Source of the DNA: Arcticibacter eurypsychrophilus
GTDB taxonomy: Bacteria > Bacteroidota > Bacteroidia > Sphingobacteriales > Sphingobacteriaceae
Assembly (NCBI RefSeq): GCF_001730525.1
Contig: NZ_MDFN01000025.1
Coordinates: forward strand, 1-64,000
Direction: 5' to 3'
DNA: 64,000 nt
Shown: piece after piece, positions 1 to 8,511 of the stretch
Numbering within the stretch: the stretch's first letter is position 1
Layout: the number at the start of each line of letters is the position of its first letter
Position numbers and translations under genes: made by a program
The notes under the pieces: generated by a model
Databases searched by the model: none
What the model was told of the DNA's origin: nothing
Seen by the model: the letters and a program-made list of their open reading frames with translations, nothing else

Positions 1-846
1 ATCCTGCAATATGGGTTGGTAGGGCGGATACATTAAAGCCTCATTTGGATGATAAATTAACCATTGGTTGTTGTTTCTAAAACTAGCTACATCATCATTA
101 GCGACTTTTAATAACATATCATCAAATGCAGGTGCATTAAAAAAATCATTGAATTCCTCTTGCTGCAACAGTTGATGTAAGTCGTAGGTATGCCTGATTT
201 TTCTCTTTAAATCAGCTATTGGGTTTTCTCCATAAGAGAAACGGACCAGGCTCATAATTTTTTCACAGATAGTTCTTATGGGCTCTAATACCAATAAATT
301 AAAAGATAACATTCCGTTTTCCTCTGCTATGTCCTTTTGACCATTGCCGAGCATCATATTGCCTATGAATGAAATGATACTTTTGGAAGTATAAGGTTCG
401 TGATAGCCCAGCCATGTCGCTTCAATAATAATTACATCTCTAACTTGTCCGTAATTACCCTCAAATTCCTTATTATAAGTATGTGCCGTCTTTCTGTTCA
501 TACCCATTTTCTGCGTTATCCCTGCAATTGGCACTTCTGGCATTATAGTTTCAACAACCCTACTAATAGCTTTTAATTTTGATTTTAGTTTGCCATTTGT
601 ATCCCCTGTTTTACGTAACACCACTAAATCAATATCCTCCGAAAACCTATCAATCATGTTATAGCATTTAGAAAGGGATGTTCCGCCTTTAAATACAGTA
701 TCACTACCAATTTCGTTGTTAAAAATGGCATACAGCGCATACGTTACCCAATAGTCTTTCTCTACATAAATGGACGGGATGTCCATCTGTTGCGCTGTAA
801 ACTGAACCGCTTGCCTAAATAGTGTTTTGTTTTCATGGAGCCTCAT
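1..846 (-). CDS. AbiEii-type nucleotidyltransferase toxin (partial, 3' end outside window)
   Basis: The frame is open from an ATG at 846 to the window edge (282 codons), so the C-terminus is missing. The N-terminal part carries the hallmarks of the AbiEii/AbiGii (DUF1814) toxin family: EKDYWV at residues 29-34, FKGGTSLSK at 52-60 (nucleotide-binding GGTSLS loop) and RFSEDIDLV at 67-75 (metal-binding DxD-like acidic pair). A later HTYDLHQL stretch matches the family's conserved C-terminal helix. Known members are kinase/nucleotidyltransferase-like toxins; some act on tRNA ends. The start codon overlaps the stop of the upstream AbiEi-like gene in an ATGA, indicating translational coupling in a two-gene toxin-antitoxin operon. 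Family assignment is firm; target and antiphage role are inference. Confidence 0.85.
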   Translation of the reverse strand, partial: MRLHENKTLFRQAVQFTAQQMDIPSIYVEKDYWVTYALYAIFNNEIGSDTVFKGGTSLSKCYNMIDRFSEDIDLVVLRKTGDTNGKLKSKLKAISRVVETIMPEVPIAGITQKMGMNRKTAHTYNKEFEGNYGQVRDVIIIEATWLGYHEPYTSKSIISFIGNMMLGNGQKDIAEENGMLSFNLLVLEPIRTICEKIMSLVRFSYGENPIADLKRKIRHTYDLHQLLQQEEFNDFFNAPAFDDMLLKVANDDVASFRNNNQWLIYHPNEALMYPPYQPILQD

Positions 847-1568
847 ACAATATTCCATTTTACGGTGGTAGCTAACACTTTTACCGCACCAATAAATTTA
901 TATTTAGTAATGGGGTTTAATGATTTTAAAATTGGCTCTGTTAAACTGTTTGGTTTAATCTGATCTAATAGCGCACCAACCAATGCTTTGGTAGCAGGGG
1001 GATATTTTAATACCAAACGAACTAACGTAACTTTCTTTTTTTCAGAAAGCCTTTTGATTATTGCCAAAAGTCGTTTGCTAGCAGATTCTATTGTAGCATC
1101 AGGTATTTTTTTAATATATCGAACGGCATCTAATAGTTGAAGCAATGGAATATTCTCTTTCGTAATTGTGTTGTTTTGCTTAATAAAAGCAATCATGTAC
1201 CGTTCCCGTTTAAAGTTGGGTCTAATCTGATTTTTTCCTATTTGAATAGTGTTACTGACCTGAGTAGTTAACCCCAGCTGATTATAAACACTGTAGCCGG
1301 TAAGATAGCCGATAATCTTTCCATCATCTTCTAATAAATCTTTCACAACCTGTGCCTGATTTGGCTGTAAATTACCAAAAGGTGTATTTTCAGGTTTATA
1401 GAATTTCCCCTTAGAAAGTTTAGCAATTTTTCCTGAGGCAGCCATTCGATTAAGCGCTTTTATTATAGCCTCTTTCTTACTGACCTCAGTAGTAAAATCT
1501 ACATAGGTGAATATATATCCTTTAGGAAGCCTATCAATGGTAGATGATATATAATCAGTGATTTTCAT
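843..1568 (-). CDS. AbiEi-like antitoxin/repressor (DUF6088 type)
   Basis: 241 aa protein whose first ~65 residues form a winged-helix-like segment, with FTYVDFTTEVSKKEAIIKAL followed by RMAASGKIAKLSKGKFY. This is typical of the DUF6088/AbiEi group that partners AbiEii toxins. The rest resembles the AbiEi C-terminal antitoxin region, rich in Lys/Leu. It is the first gene of the pair and overlaps the toxin start by 4 nt. AbiEi proteins are known to repress their own promoter by binding inverted repeats; a 28-bp perfect inverted repeat lies just upstream (1583-1642), fitting autoregulation. The start at 1568 is the only ATG that keeps the HTH complete and lies about 14 nt after a good -7 box. 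Role as antitoxin is inferred from pairing and family. Confidence 0.75.
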   Translation of the reverse strand: MKITDYISSTIDRLPKGYIFTYVDFTTEVSKKEAIIKALNRMAASGKIAKLSKGKFYKPENTPFGNLQPNQAQVVKDLLEDDGKIIGYLTGYSVYNQLGLTTQVSNTIQIGKNQIRPNFKRERYMIAFIKQNNTITKENIPLLQLLDAVRYIKKIPDATIESASKRLLAIIKRLSEKKKVTLVRLVLKYPPATKALVGALLDQIKPNSLTEPILKSLNPITKYKFIGAVKVLATTVKWNIV

Positions 1569-1581
1569 ATAAGAGCTTAGA

Positions 1582-1642
1582 CAAATATAAAAGTAAATGT
1601 CCAGTTTTTTTCATAAAAAACTGGACATTTACTTTTATATTT
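1582..1642 (-). promoter_or_regulatory. AbiE promoter with 28-bp perfect inverted repeat
   Basis: Arms 1583-1610 and 1615-1642 are perfect reverse complements separated by TCAT. On the minus strand a TATATTTG (-7 type TAnnTTTG) lies at 1589-1582, so the promoter-proximal arm overlaps the -7 box; no TTG at the ideal -33 spacing was found. The element sits between the end of the ATPase gene (1659) and the AbiEi-like start (1568). It could be the AbiEi operator, a terminator hairpin for the ATPase gene, or both. Confidence 0.65.
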
Positions 1643-1658
1643 AATGAGTTCCTGCCTT

Positions 1659-2849
1659 TTAGTATAAAAATCCAAATAGCCAGATTGGAACTTTGTTTCC
1701 TGCTCCGATTTCAATATCATCAGCTGCAATTAAATAATTATCCAGGTGCTTAACCTGAGATGTATTCATGCCTTTTCCTCCAACCTCGATTGTCAATCCA
1801 CTAATGGCAAAGTCACCTTCCGACGGAGAATTGACCTTTAAACCTGCATTGAGTAATTGGTTTAAAACAAATGTCTCCCTGATATTCCCAATATCAGGTT
1901 TTTCTTTTAGTGCAAAAGCAAGGTTAGTATTTTCCAAAAATATCTTGTCCGGCTTTTGTAAAGTTGAAACCCCTTTCCCTTCCGAACTTAGCGTGTTAAG
2001 CAACCGTGCATCTTGTAATTGGTAGATATATTGATAGACACTGTCACGGCTCAAATCAAGTTTCCTTGCAAGTGCGGCAATATTAGGTTTAAAGGGAACC
2101 GATTCGGCTATTACACCCAATAATTTTTTAACCTTGATTGCCGTCCCTGAATTATATGAAACGATATAAGCCAGGTCGATATCTACAATTGTATTGATCA
2201 CCTGGTTCAATTTCATCAGATAGGTATCTTCCCCTTCTACAATAATTGGCAAATAGCCTACTTCTAAATATTTACGGAATGCAGGTAGTGGATGAAAACC
2301 TTCAGTGATCATCCGGCTTAGGCTCCGGTGGTTATTGTTGATATCCTCAATTTTGAATGCGTTAAAACTTACCCCATGGATAAATGCTAAATATTCCCGA
2401 AAAGAAAGCCCTGCCAGCAAATAGCTCACAACTCTTCTACTTAAGTCAGCCTCACCACGATAAATATCCAATGCTGAAGAAGCTGAAAAAACAACCTGCA
2501 TTTCGGGCAATCCATCATAAATGTTCTTCAACTCAACTGACCAGTTCTCATATTTATGGACTTCATCGATAAATAATATTTTCCCTCCTTGTTTATACCA
2601 ATCATTCGCTGTATCCAGTAATGTATGATTGTAAAACCATGTATGGTCAGCTGTGATATATAATGCTTCTGGAGGCAATCCAAGGTCATACTTTAAATAC
2701 TGCAACATTAGTGTAGTTTTCCCCGCACCTCGTGGGCCTTTAATCCCAATCATTCTTTGTTTCCAGTTAATCTGGTTATGCAAGTATCTTCGGAAATCAT
2801 TCTTTATCGGACGTAAAAGATTTTCCTGAAATTCAAATAAAATTTGCAT
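1659..2849 (-). CDS. AAA+ ATPase with DUF4143-type C-terminus
   Basis: 396 aa. The Walker A is GPRGAGKTT near residues 38-46, the Walker B is KILFIDEVHKY, and SASSALDI looks like the sensor segment. This order matches the AAA_14/DUF4143 (COG1373) ATPases found widely in bacteria and archaea. The C-terminal half has a winged-helix-like stretch (ALARKLDLSRDSVYQYIYQL) and ends in a region with GDFAISGLTIEVGGKG, resembling the nuclease-like fold tail of DUF4143 proteins. The cellular role of this family is not established; it is often seen in accessory regions and is sometimes suspected of toxin-antitoxin or mobile functions. It is monocistronic by layout, with its own promoter and palindromes upstream and the AbiE unit downstream. 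Confidence 0.75.
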   Translation of the reverse strand: MQILFEFQENLLRPIKNDFRRYLHNQINWKQRMIGIKGPRGAGKTTLMLQYLKYDLGLPPEALYITADHTWFYNHTLLDTANDWYKQGGKILFIDEVHKYENWSVELKNIYDGLPEMQVVFSASSALDIYRGEADLSRRVVSYLLAGLSFREYLAFIHGVSFNAFKIEDINNNHRSLSRMITEGFHPLPAFRKYLEVGYLPIIVEGEDTYLMKLNQVINTIVDIDLAYIVSYNSGTAIKVKKLLGVIAESVPFKPNIAALARKLDLSRDSVYQYIYQLQDARLLNTLSSEGKGVSTLQKPDKIFLENTNLAFALKEKPDIGNIRETFVLNQLLNAGLKVNSPSEGDFAISGLTIEVGGKGMNTSQVKHLDNYLIAADDIEIGAGNKVPIWLFGFLY

Positions 2850-2853
2850 ATTT

Positions 2854-2919
2854 ATGTCGATTTAATACGACAAAAATATAACAAATATGTCGATTGTAAT
2901 CGACATATTTGTTATATTT
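2854..2919 (-). promoter_or_regulatory. ATPase promoter with 22-bp perfect inverted repeat and a second GTCG dyad
   Basis: Arms 2874-2895 and 2898-2919 are perfect reverse complements with a 2-nt centre. A minus-strand TATTTTTG (-7 type) at 2878-2871 overlaps the proximal arm. A weaker dyad GTCG-N8-CGAC (about 2855-2870) lies between the box and the ATG at 2849 and repeats the ATGTCGATT core of the big repeat. The distal arm ends directly at the stop codon of the next gene upstream (2920). This suggests tandem operators for a repressor; a terminator role for the upstream gene is also possible. Confidence 0.6.
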
Positions 2920-4479
2920 CTAAAAATCCTGATACTTATTCCTAAACGAAGCCTTCAGCCCAATAGTAAAAAACTTTTCCTTATCACTCTTCAGGTCATT
3001 TACCTCATTACGCAGGCTATAGCCCAGCTCCATGCGCAAGTTATTCTTAGGGTTCAGCAAGTACGATACATTTGTATTAGCATAAAAGAATTTGGTTTTC
3101 AGGCCATGACCAATCTCTACCCCATAATCATCCACACGGGTGGTATAATCGAGGTAAATATTCTTTCCATAATTTAAGCCATCCACATCCAGACCATAGC
3201 GTGCTACATTACCCTGCAGGCGCAGTTCCCAGCGGTTGTAGCGATAGTTAACCAACGCAAGGTATTCCCGGAAGTTCGCACCAAAAGGATGCGCCAGCGG
3301 TTCATTATAATGACCATAGTTTTTAATGCGCTGACTCGCCGAGTAGGTATACGGCCGCACCGCATTATATTCCAAAGTCGCGTTTAAGTTAGGCAGCTGA
3401 AAAACATCAAAAGCACGAAGCCCTAATTGCGCACCATGTTTATTCGCCCAATAGCCGGTACCCGCAAAAACCTCTTTCAGCGTAAACTCATTCAGCACAA
3501 ACTGGCCATAAGCCAGCAATTTTTTATTCAGCTTATAACTCCCGTTCAAACCCAGCACGACTTTATCCGGAGAACCATTATTATATTCCGTTGGACGTAA
3601 AACTAAGACCGGAACCGCATAACTCAAATCCAGCCCCCTTGGCGCCCACATCACATTCTCAAAAACACCCAGACTCAGTCGTTTATTCACATTCCAATCC
3701 AGGTAATGAAAGACTCCATATTTCTTATCATACGGCGTTTCATCATCAAAGCCTATCGCATATAGATCCTCAAACTGCGCCCACATAGCAGTATATTGCA
3801 CCCTGCCCAGCGCACCCGTAACCTTTAAATACGGATAGTTGAACGCATAATCCGAAAGCAGCAAGGAACGATACCCATTTCCGATGAAGTTCTTTCCATA
3901 ACCCACCTGAACGTTCAGGTATTTCGAAGGCGTATACGAAAGCAAGGCCGAAGAATTCGAATAATCAAAACCATCAGCACCATACGTCTTGGCATGTCCC
4001 TGTCCCGGAACCACCTTATTATTACGAATATAATCGTTGTAGTAGGAGGGATATACCCCTTGATTTTCACTTATCGTGCCATTAAAAGAAAACTTATCGC
4101 CTATATGACCATCCACAGCCAGTTCCCTGGTATTATTCCAAATCGTACGGCCATCCTGCTTTCCAACCCATAGATCAGGCAAAAAGTCAAAGTTTACCTC
4201 ATACTCGTCATTTTTAATCTCAACCAGATGCTGCGTAAAGATCTTCCTGAACAGCCAGTTCTTAGATTGCCATTCTTTAACCGGAACGTCATGTTGCAAA
4301 ATAGAATCCCGGATAGCAGACCGTAACATCAGAGGCTGAGCAGCAGTATGAATCGAAAAATCTTCCATCTGATACAAATGTGAATTAGGAAACCTATTCA
4401 ATACCGGAAGCGGGGAAGATTGAGGGAAAGCCTTAAAAGAGAGGCCAACACAGAGGAGTAAAAAAAGTGTATACTTCAT
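2920..4479 (-). CDS. Outer-membrane beta-barrel, Wzi/RemB-like capsule assembly protein
   Basis: About 519 aa from the ATG at 4479; a longer TTG start at 4488 is less likely because the signal peptide begins MKYTLFLLLCVGL. After the cleavable signal (AFPQ) the protein is a run of alternating amphipathic strands (YLNVQVGYGKNF, RYNRWELRLQGNVARYG) and ends in Phe, as outer-membrane barrels do. Length and pattern fit the Bacteroidota capsule assembly Wzi family, which includes gliding-motility protein RemB. Wzi anchors capsule polymer to the outer membrane. It is the last gene of the minus-strand polysaccharide locus, about 100 bp after the CapD-like gene. Function in surface retention of the polymer is inferred. 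Confidence 0.7.
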   Translation of the reverse strand: MKYTLFLLLCVGLSFKAFPQSSPLPVLNRFPNSHLYQMEDFSIHTAAQPLMLRSAIRDSILQHDVPVKEWQSKNWLFRKIFTQHLVEIKNDEYEVNFDFLPDLWVGKQDGRTIWNNTRELAVDGHIGDKFSFNGTISENQGVYPSYYNDYIRNNKVVPGQGHAKTYGADGFDYSNSSALLSYTPSKYLNVQVGYGKNFIGNGYRSLLLSDYAFNYPYLKVTGALGRVQYTAMWAQFEDLYAIGFDDETPYDKKYGVFHYLDWNVNKRLSLGVFENVMWAPRGLDLSYAVPVLVLRPTEYNNGSPDKVVLGLNGSYKLNKKLLAYGQFVLNEFTLKEVFAGTGYWANKHGAQLGLRAFDVFQLPNLNATLEYNAVRPYTYSASQRIKNYGHYNEPLAHPFGANFREYLALVNYRYNRWELRLQGNVARYGLDVDGLNYGKNIYLDYTTRVDDYGVEIGHGLKTKFFYANTNVSYLLNPKNNLRMELGYSLRNEVNDLKSDKEKFFTIGLKASFRNKYQDF

Positions 4480-4586
4480 GAACAACAAATATATCTAGTT
4501 CTTTGAAATTTTCTTCAATATTTCATTCGGATCCATTTGACTGTCAAGGATCTTCTTTATTGGAGCTTCATGCTTTCATAACCAGT

Positions 4587-6518
4587 TTACCGATTACAAT
4601 CCTCCTGTACACGATCTAATTTTTCAAAGACCGAATTCATACTAACGAATTCAGGAACAATTTTCTTCATCTGCAATACGATTTGCGTATTATCATTGAT
4701 AGTCGCCAGTTTGAATAATTCAGCAAGCTGTTCTTTCACTTCGGCAAAGTCATGTTCCCGTACCTTCCCAATCATGATCTTCTCATGATGCGTAGGTAAC
4801 GTGTTTTCCCCATCATTCAACAACTCTTCATACAATTTCTCACCAGGTCTTAAACCGGTAAAAGCAATTTTGATATCAACATCAGGGATCAAGCCGGCCA
4901 GTTGAATCATCTTTCTAGCCATGTCAACAATCTTTACCGATTTACCCATATCGAAGATAAAGATCTCTCCACCATGCCCCATTGATCCAGCCTCTAATAC
5001 CAAACGGCAGGCTTCCGGAATAGTCATAAAATAACGAGTAATATCCGGATGAGTTACCGTAACCGGACCACCCTTTTCAATCTGTTGTTTAAAAAGAGGA
5101 ACCACCGAACCATTTGAACCCAACACATTCCCAAAACGCGTTGTAATAAACTTCGTCACCGGCTTCATGCTCAGCCAATCACTGATGGTCGCATCCAGGT
5201 TACACAATGAATTATTTAAAGACTGCACATAGATCTCTGCAATCCGCTTAGAAGCCCCCATAATATTCGTGGGGTTCACTGCTTTATCCGTGGAGATCAT
5301 CACAAACTTCTCCACCCCATACTTTACTGAAAGATCAGCAATCGTCTTGGTGCCCAATACATTAGTTTTAATCGATTCCGCAGGATTACCCTCCATCATC
5401 GGAACATGTTTGTATGCCGCAGCGTGGTACACATAATGTGGTTTAAATTTATTGAAAAGAAAATCCATTCTCTTTTTATCCCTTACATCCCCTATGAAAG
5501 CAAAAAAGTCACTAGGCTGATGCGTTTCACTTAATTCCATATACAAATGATGCAAGGGTGTTTCCCCCTGATCACAGATAATGATCATACCTGTATTGAA
5601 CTTCATCAATTGTCTGACAATTTCACTGCCTATAGAGCCCGCAGCGCCAGTAATCAAGATTCGTTTACCTTTAAGTTCTTCCTGAATCACTTTATTATCC
5701 ATTGTTATAGAATCCCTGTTGAGCAGCTCTTCAATATTTATATTCTGGATCTGACTAACTTTAGTATCCTTCCTTGTCCAGACATCATGAGCTGGGATAT
5801 TTAACACCTTTACTTTATTCTCCAGGCAAACATTGACAATATGATTCTTACGCTCAAATGGGATAGAATATGAGGCAAAAATAACCTCATCCAATTCATG
5901 TTTAACAATCAGCTCTTCTAGATCTTTAGCATCCAGAATCTTAATCCCATCAATAGATTTACCCACTTTACGATCATCATCATCTACAAAAGCTAAAATC
6001 CGTTTATTAACATACGGATCATGATCAAAAGTTCTTTTAGTAGCCATCCCTGCTTCACCTGCACCGTATACCATAACCCGGATCGTATCCAGCTTCAGAT
6101 TTTTAATGTACATAAAAAAGTATTTCACAATTACCCGATACGTAATTAAGAATACGAAACTAAACAAAGTATAAATGATGATGACAGCAGTACTGATAAA
6201 CGGCACCCCTCCAAAAGAAATAATTAAGGCATGAATGAAAAATAAAGTGAGCGAACTCCCTGTTAACGCACCTAAAATACGAGTAGAATCTTCAGCAGAC
6301 GTGTAGCGTATAATACCGGCATAGATTCCAAATGACAAAAAGACCGCCATATTTACACCCATTGTCAAAACAATAGACTTGTTCAGTGCTAACACATTAA
6401 TAGCCTCTAAATCAAAGTTATGCCTCACCACCTTAGCCATTAACAAAGCAAGAACAGTCAGAAAAATATCAATTATAAAAATCACCCAACGAGGTACAAC
6501 ATCTAATTTAGCAAACAT
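4587..6518 (-). CDS. CapD/WbpM-like membrane nucleotide-sugar 4,6-dehydratase
   Basis: 643 aa with about four N-terminal membrane helices (residues ~10-135), a first Rossmann domain (GAGEAG at 152-157) and a C-terminal short-chain dehydrogenase domain (GAAGSIGSE at 291-299). The catalytic set reads ST at 409-410, M420 and K424, i.e. the SMK variant typical of WbpM/PglF/FlaA1-type UDP-GlcNAc 4,6-dehydratases, where Met replaces Tyr. The likely product is a UDP-4-keto-6-deoxy-HexNAc, feeding the epimerase and the initiating transferase encoded next to it. It is transcribed with the capsule locus. Substrate is inferred from the family; the fold and membrane topology are clear. Confidence 0.9.
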   Translation of the reverse strand: MFAKLDVVPRWVIFIIDIFLTVLALLMAKVVRHNFDLEAINVLALNKSIVLTMGVNMAVFLSFGIYAGIIRYTSAEDSTRILGALTGSSLTLFFIHALIISFGGVPFISTAVIIIYTLFSFVFLITYRVIVKYFFMYIKNLKLDTIRVMVYGAGEAGMATKRTFDHDPYVNKRILAFVDDDDRKVGKSIDGIKILDAKDLEELIVKHELDEVIFASYSIPFERKNHIVNVCLENKVKVLNIPAHDVWTRKDTKVSQIQNINIEELLNRDSITMDNKVIQEELKGKRILITGAAGSIGSEIVRQLMKFNTGMIIICDQGETPLHHLYMELSETHQPSDFFAFIGDVRDKKRMDFLFNKFKPHYVYHAAAYKHVPMMEGNPAESIKTNVLGTKTIADLSVKYGVEKFVMISTDKAVNPTNIMGASKRIAEIYVQSLNNSLCNLDATISDWLSMKPVTKFITTRFGNVLGSNGSVVPLFKQQIEKGGPVTVTHPDITRYFMTIPEACRLVLEAGSMGHGGEIFIFDMGKSVKIVDMARKMIQLAGLIPDVDIKIAFTGLRPGEKLYEELLNDGENTLPTHHEKIMIGKVREHDFAEVKEQLAELFKLATINDNTQIVLQMKKIVPEFVSMNSVFEKLDRVQEDCNR

Positions 6519-6610
6519 GGAAATACGTTTAATATTATAAACAACACACTTCTTAACTTAAAGTTACATTATAAAAGCAGATTTCTCACCTTTCACATTT
6601 TCAATTACAA

Positions 6611-7582
6611 TCAAGCGGTAGTACCAAATAATTTGCTTGAGCCTTCTGTTAAAAGCCTCATTGTCAGAAACAAAAGGGCACTAACTAACAAAAAAAGAAC
6701 AAACGCAATAACTGAATAGGGCATCCAGAAAAGGACAACAACATTAATTATTAACTGGCTTAAAGCGTAAATAGAAGAAACCAACAGATGGGGCATTTTC
6801 TTTTCGTTTGCCAAATACTGATAAAAATGACTTCTATGGGCATCAAAAATATTCTCTTTCCGGATTAATCTGAAACATATTGTAGTCACCGCATCCAGGC
6901 CATACAAAAGAAGCAGTAATAAATAACTAAAATTCTCAGTTTTAATAATTAACAGAAGCAAAAAGAACAAAATAATAAAGGCTATACTAACACTACCCAC
7001 ATCACCAGCAAAACACCTAGCCTTCTTTCTGAAATTGAAAAAATTGAACACAACCACTGAAATAATTGAAGTAATTAAAAAGCTTGGGACGACAAATTCT
7101 ATGATGGAGCTATTGATATACAATAATGAACAAAGCGTTATTAATGTATAAGAGCCCGTAATACCATTAATCCCATCCATAAAGTTAATGGCATTAATAC
7201 TTCCTATAACTAAAATTAATGCAAGAATTATCCAGTAAAAAGAAAGATCAAAAAGGCCTAACTGATGAAACATGAGAGTAACGGCAATCAAATGAAATAC
7301 GATTCGCAACTTATTACTCACAGGCTTAATATCATCTATAAAGCTAATAACCAAAACTGTGGCTAATCCTAAAAGGAAATATTTATATTTAAAACCGAAA
7401 TAAAGAGGATATAAAAGAAGAGCTATTGGAAAAATTATCCCCCCACCTCTCAAAGTCACAGAGGTATGTGAGCTTCTATGATTAGGTTGATCAATAATAT
7501 TAAATTTATTAGCTGCTTCAAAGTATATAAGTTCTAATATAAAAAGTAAAATTGCAATGTATATATATATAATTTCAAGCAT
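6611..7582 (-). CDS. Undecaprenyl-phosphate sugar phosphotransferase (WecA/WbpL-like)
   Basis: 323 aa polytopic membrane protein of the MraY/WecA superfamily. Family motifs are in place: DQPNHRSSHT at 31-40, FIDD at 81-84, NAINFMDGINGI at 130-141, AGDVGS at 192-197 and a late DAHRSHFYQYL. These supply the Mg2+ and undecaprenyl-phosphate site. It should start the repeat unit by transferring an N-acetyl-6-deoxyhexosamine phosphate to the lipid carrier, as WbpL does. It lies 20 bp downstream of the epimerase gene and before the CapD-like gene, the usual trio (4-epimerase, transferase, dehydratase) for FucNAc- or QuiNAc-initiated chains. Exact sugar is inferred. Confidence 0.9.
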   Translation of the reverse strand: MLEIIYIYIAILLFILELIYFEAANKFNIIDQPNHRSSHTSVTLRGGGIIFPIALLLYPLYFGFKYKYFLLGLATVLVISFIDDIKPVSNKLRIVFHLIAVTLMFHQLGLFDLSFYWIILALILVIGSINAINFMDGINGITGSYTLITLCSLLYINSSIIEFVVPSFLITSIISVVVFNFFNFRKKARCFAGDVGSVSIAFIILFFLLLLIIKTENFSYLLLLLLYGLDAVTTICFRLIRKENIFDAHRSHFYQYLANEKKMPHLLVSSIYALSQLIINVVVLFWMPYSVIAFVLFLLVSALLFLTMRLLTEGSSKLFGTTA

Positions 7583-7602
7583 TATATGATAATAATTCTA
7601 TA

Positions 7603-8502
7603 TTAAATCTTAAACCCTTTTAAGACAGCAGTAGGTCTCCAACCCAGGACTTTAAAAGCTTTGGAATCATCAAAAGTTAAATCAGATGTTATCTTTTTTA
7701 ATCTAGGAGAATTCAAAGGTATTCCTTTTCCCATTAAATCTCCAAGTTTAGCAATAACCCTTGCAACCCATAGAGGAATATTATATGGCATAGATCTGCC
7801 TAATTGAAATGCAATTAGGGAAGATAATTCTATAAATGATGGATGCTGGCCATCTGTTAAATTAAAAACTCCACCAATTAAAGCTACTTTAGGGATTATG
7901 AGAGCAATATCTTCAGCTAGCACAATACTCTTTTTTGCTCTTCCTCCATCAATATCTAAATAATAACCATTTTTAATCCCCCTAATCATAGACCCTAGAT
8001 TACCTTTAGGATTTGCACCAGCAATTAAAGGAAGTCGCAATATAGAACAAATAACGTTATTTTTTTTACACCATGATTGTATTAATTCCTCCGCTCGTAT
8101 CTTGCTTTGACCATATGTATCTTTTGCTAATAACTCTCTATCCTCCGGAATTAATGTTCCGCAGTCACAACCATAAACAGCAACAGTACTGATGAAAACA
8201 AAACTTTTTGGCAATCCAGATAATTCTAATCCTTCTAATAAATTTCGAGTACCAGAAACATTAATATTATAGAATTCATCCCTCTCAGCGTTATTTTTTG
8301 GAAACGAATGTGCTTTACCGGCAGCATGAATTACAATATCTACTAATGGCAAAGTAGGAACATTCTTAGACAAGTCACATATGATACATGTATAAACAGT
8401 ATCATAATGATTCCTTACAACTACACTAAAATCATATAAAGACAAAGTTTTTAAAATTATATTTCCTAAAAACCCAGTTGCTCCAGTTAGCAATATTTTC
8501 AT
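7603..8502 (-). CDS. NAD-dependent sugar 4-epimerase/reductase (extended SDR)
   Basis: 299 aa extended SDR: nucleotide-binding GATGFLG at 7-13, FISTVAVYG with S105, and catalytic YGQSK with Y130 and K134. Similar WbpV-like proteins reduce or epimerise the 4-keto-6-deoxy-HexNAc made by a CapD-like dehydratase. The gene ends 20 bp before the initiating phosphotransferase and follows a glycosyltransferase by 9 bp, so it belongs to the same transcript. The C-terminal half is shorter than in GalE, as in the reductase-type members. Whether it is an epimerase or a 4-ketoreductase cannot be told from the sequence alone. Confidence 0.8.
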   Translation of the reverse strand: MKILLTGATGFLGNIILKTLSLYDFSVVVRNHYDTVYTCIICDLSKNVPTLPLVDIVIHAAGKAHSFPKNNAERDEFYNINVSGTRNLLEGLELSGLPKSFVFISTVAVYGCDCGTLIPEDRELLAKDTYGQSKIRAEELIQSWCKKNNVICSILRLPLIAGANPKGNLGSMIRGIKNGYYLDIDGGRAKKSIVLAEDIALIIPKVALIGGVFNLTDGQHPSFIELSSLIAFQLGRSMPYNIPLWVARVIAKLGDLMGKGIPLNSPRLKKITSDLTFDDSKAFKVLGWRPTAVLKGFKI

Positions 8503-8511
8503 TAAAGTATT

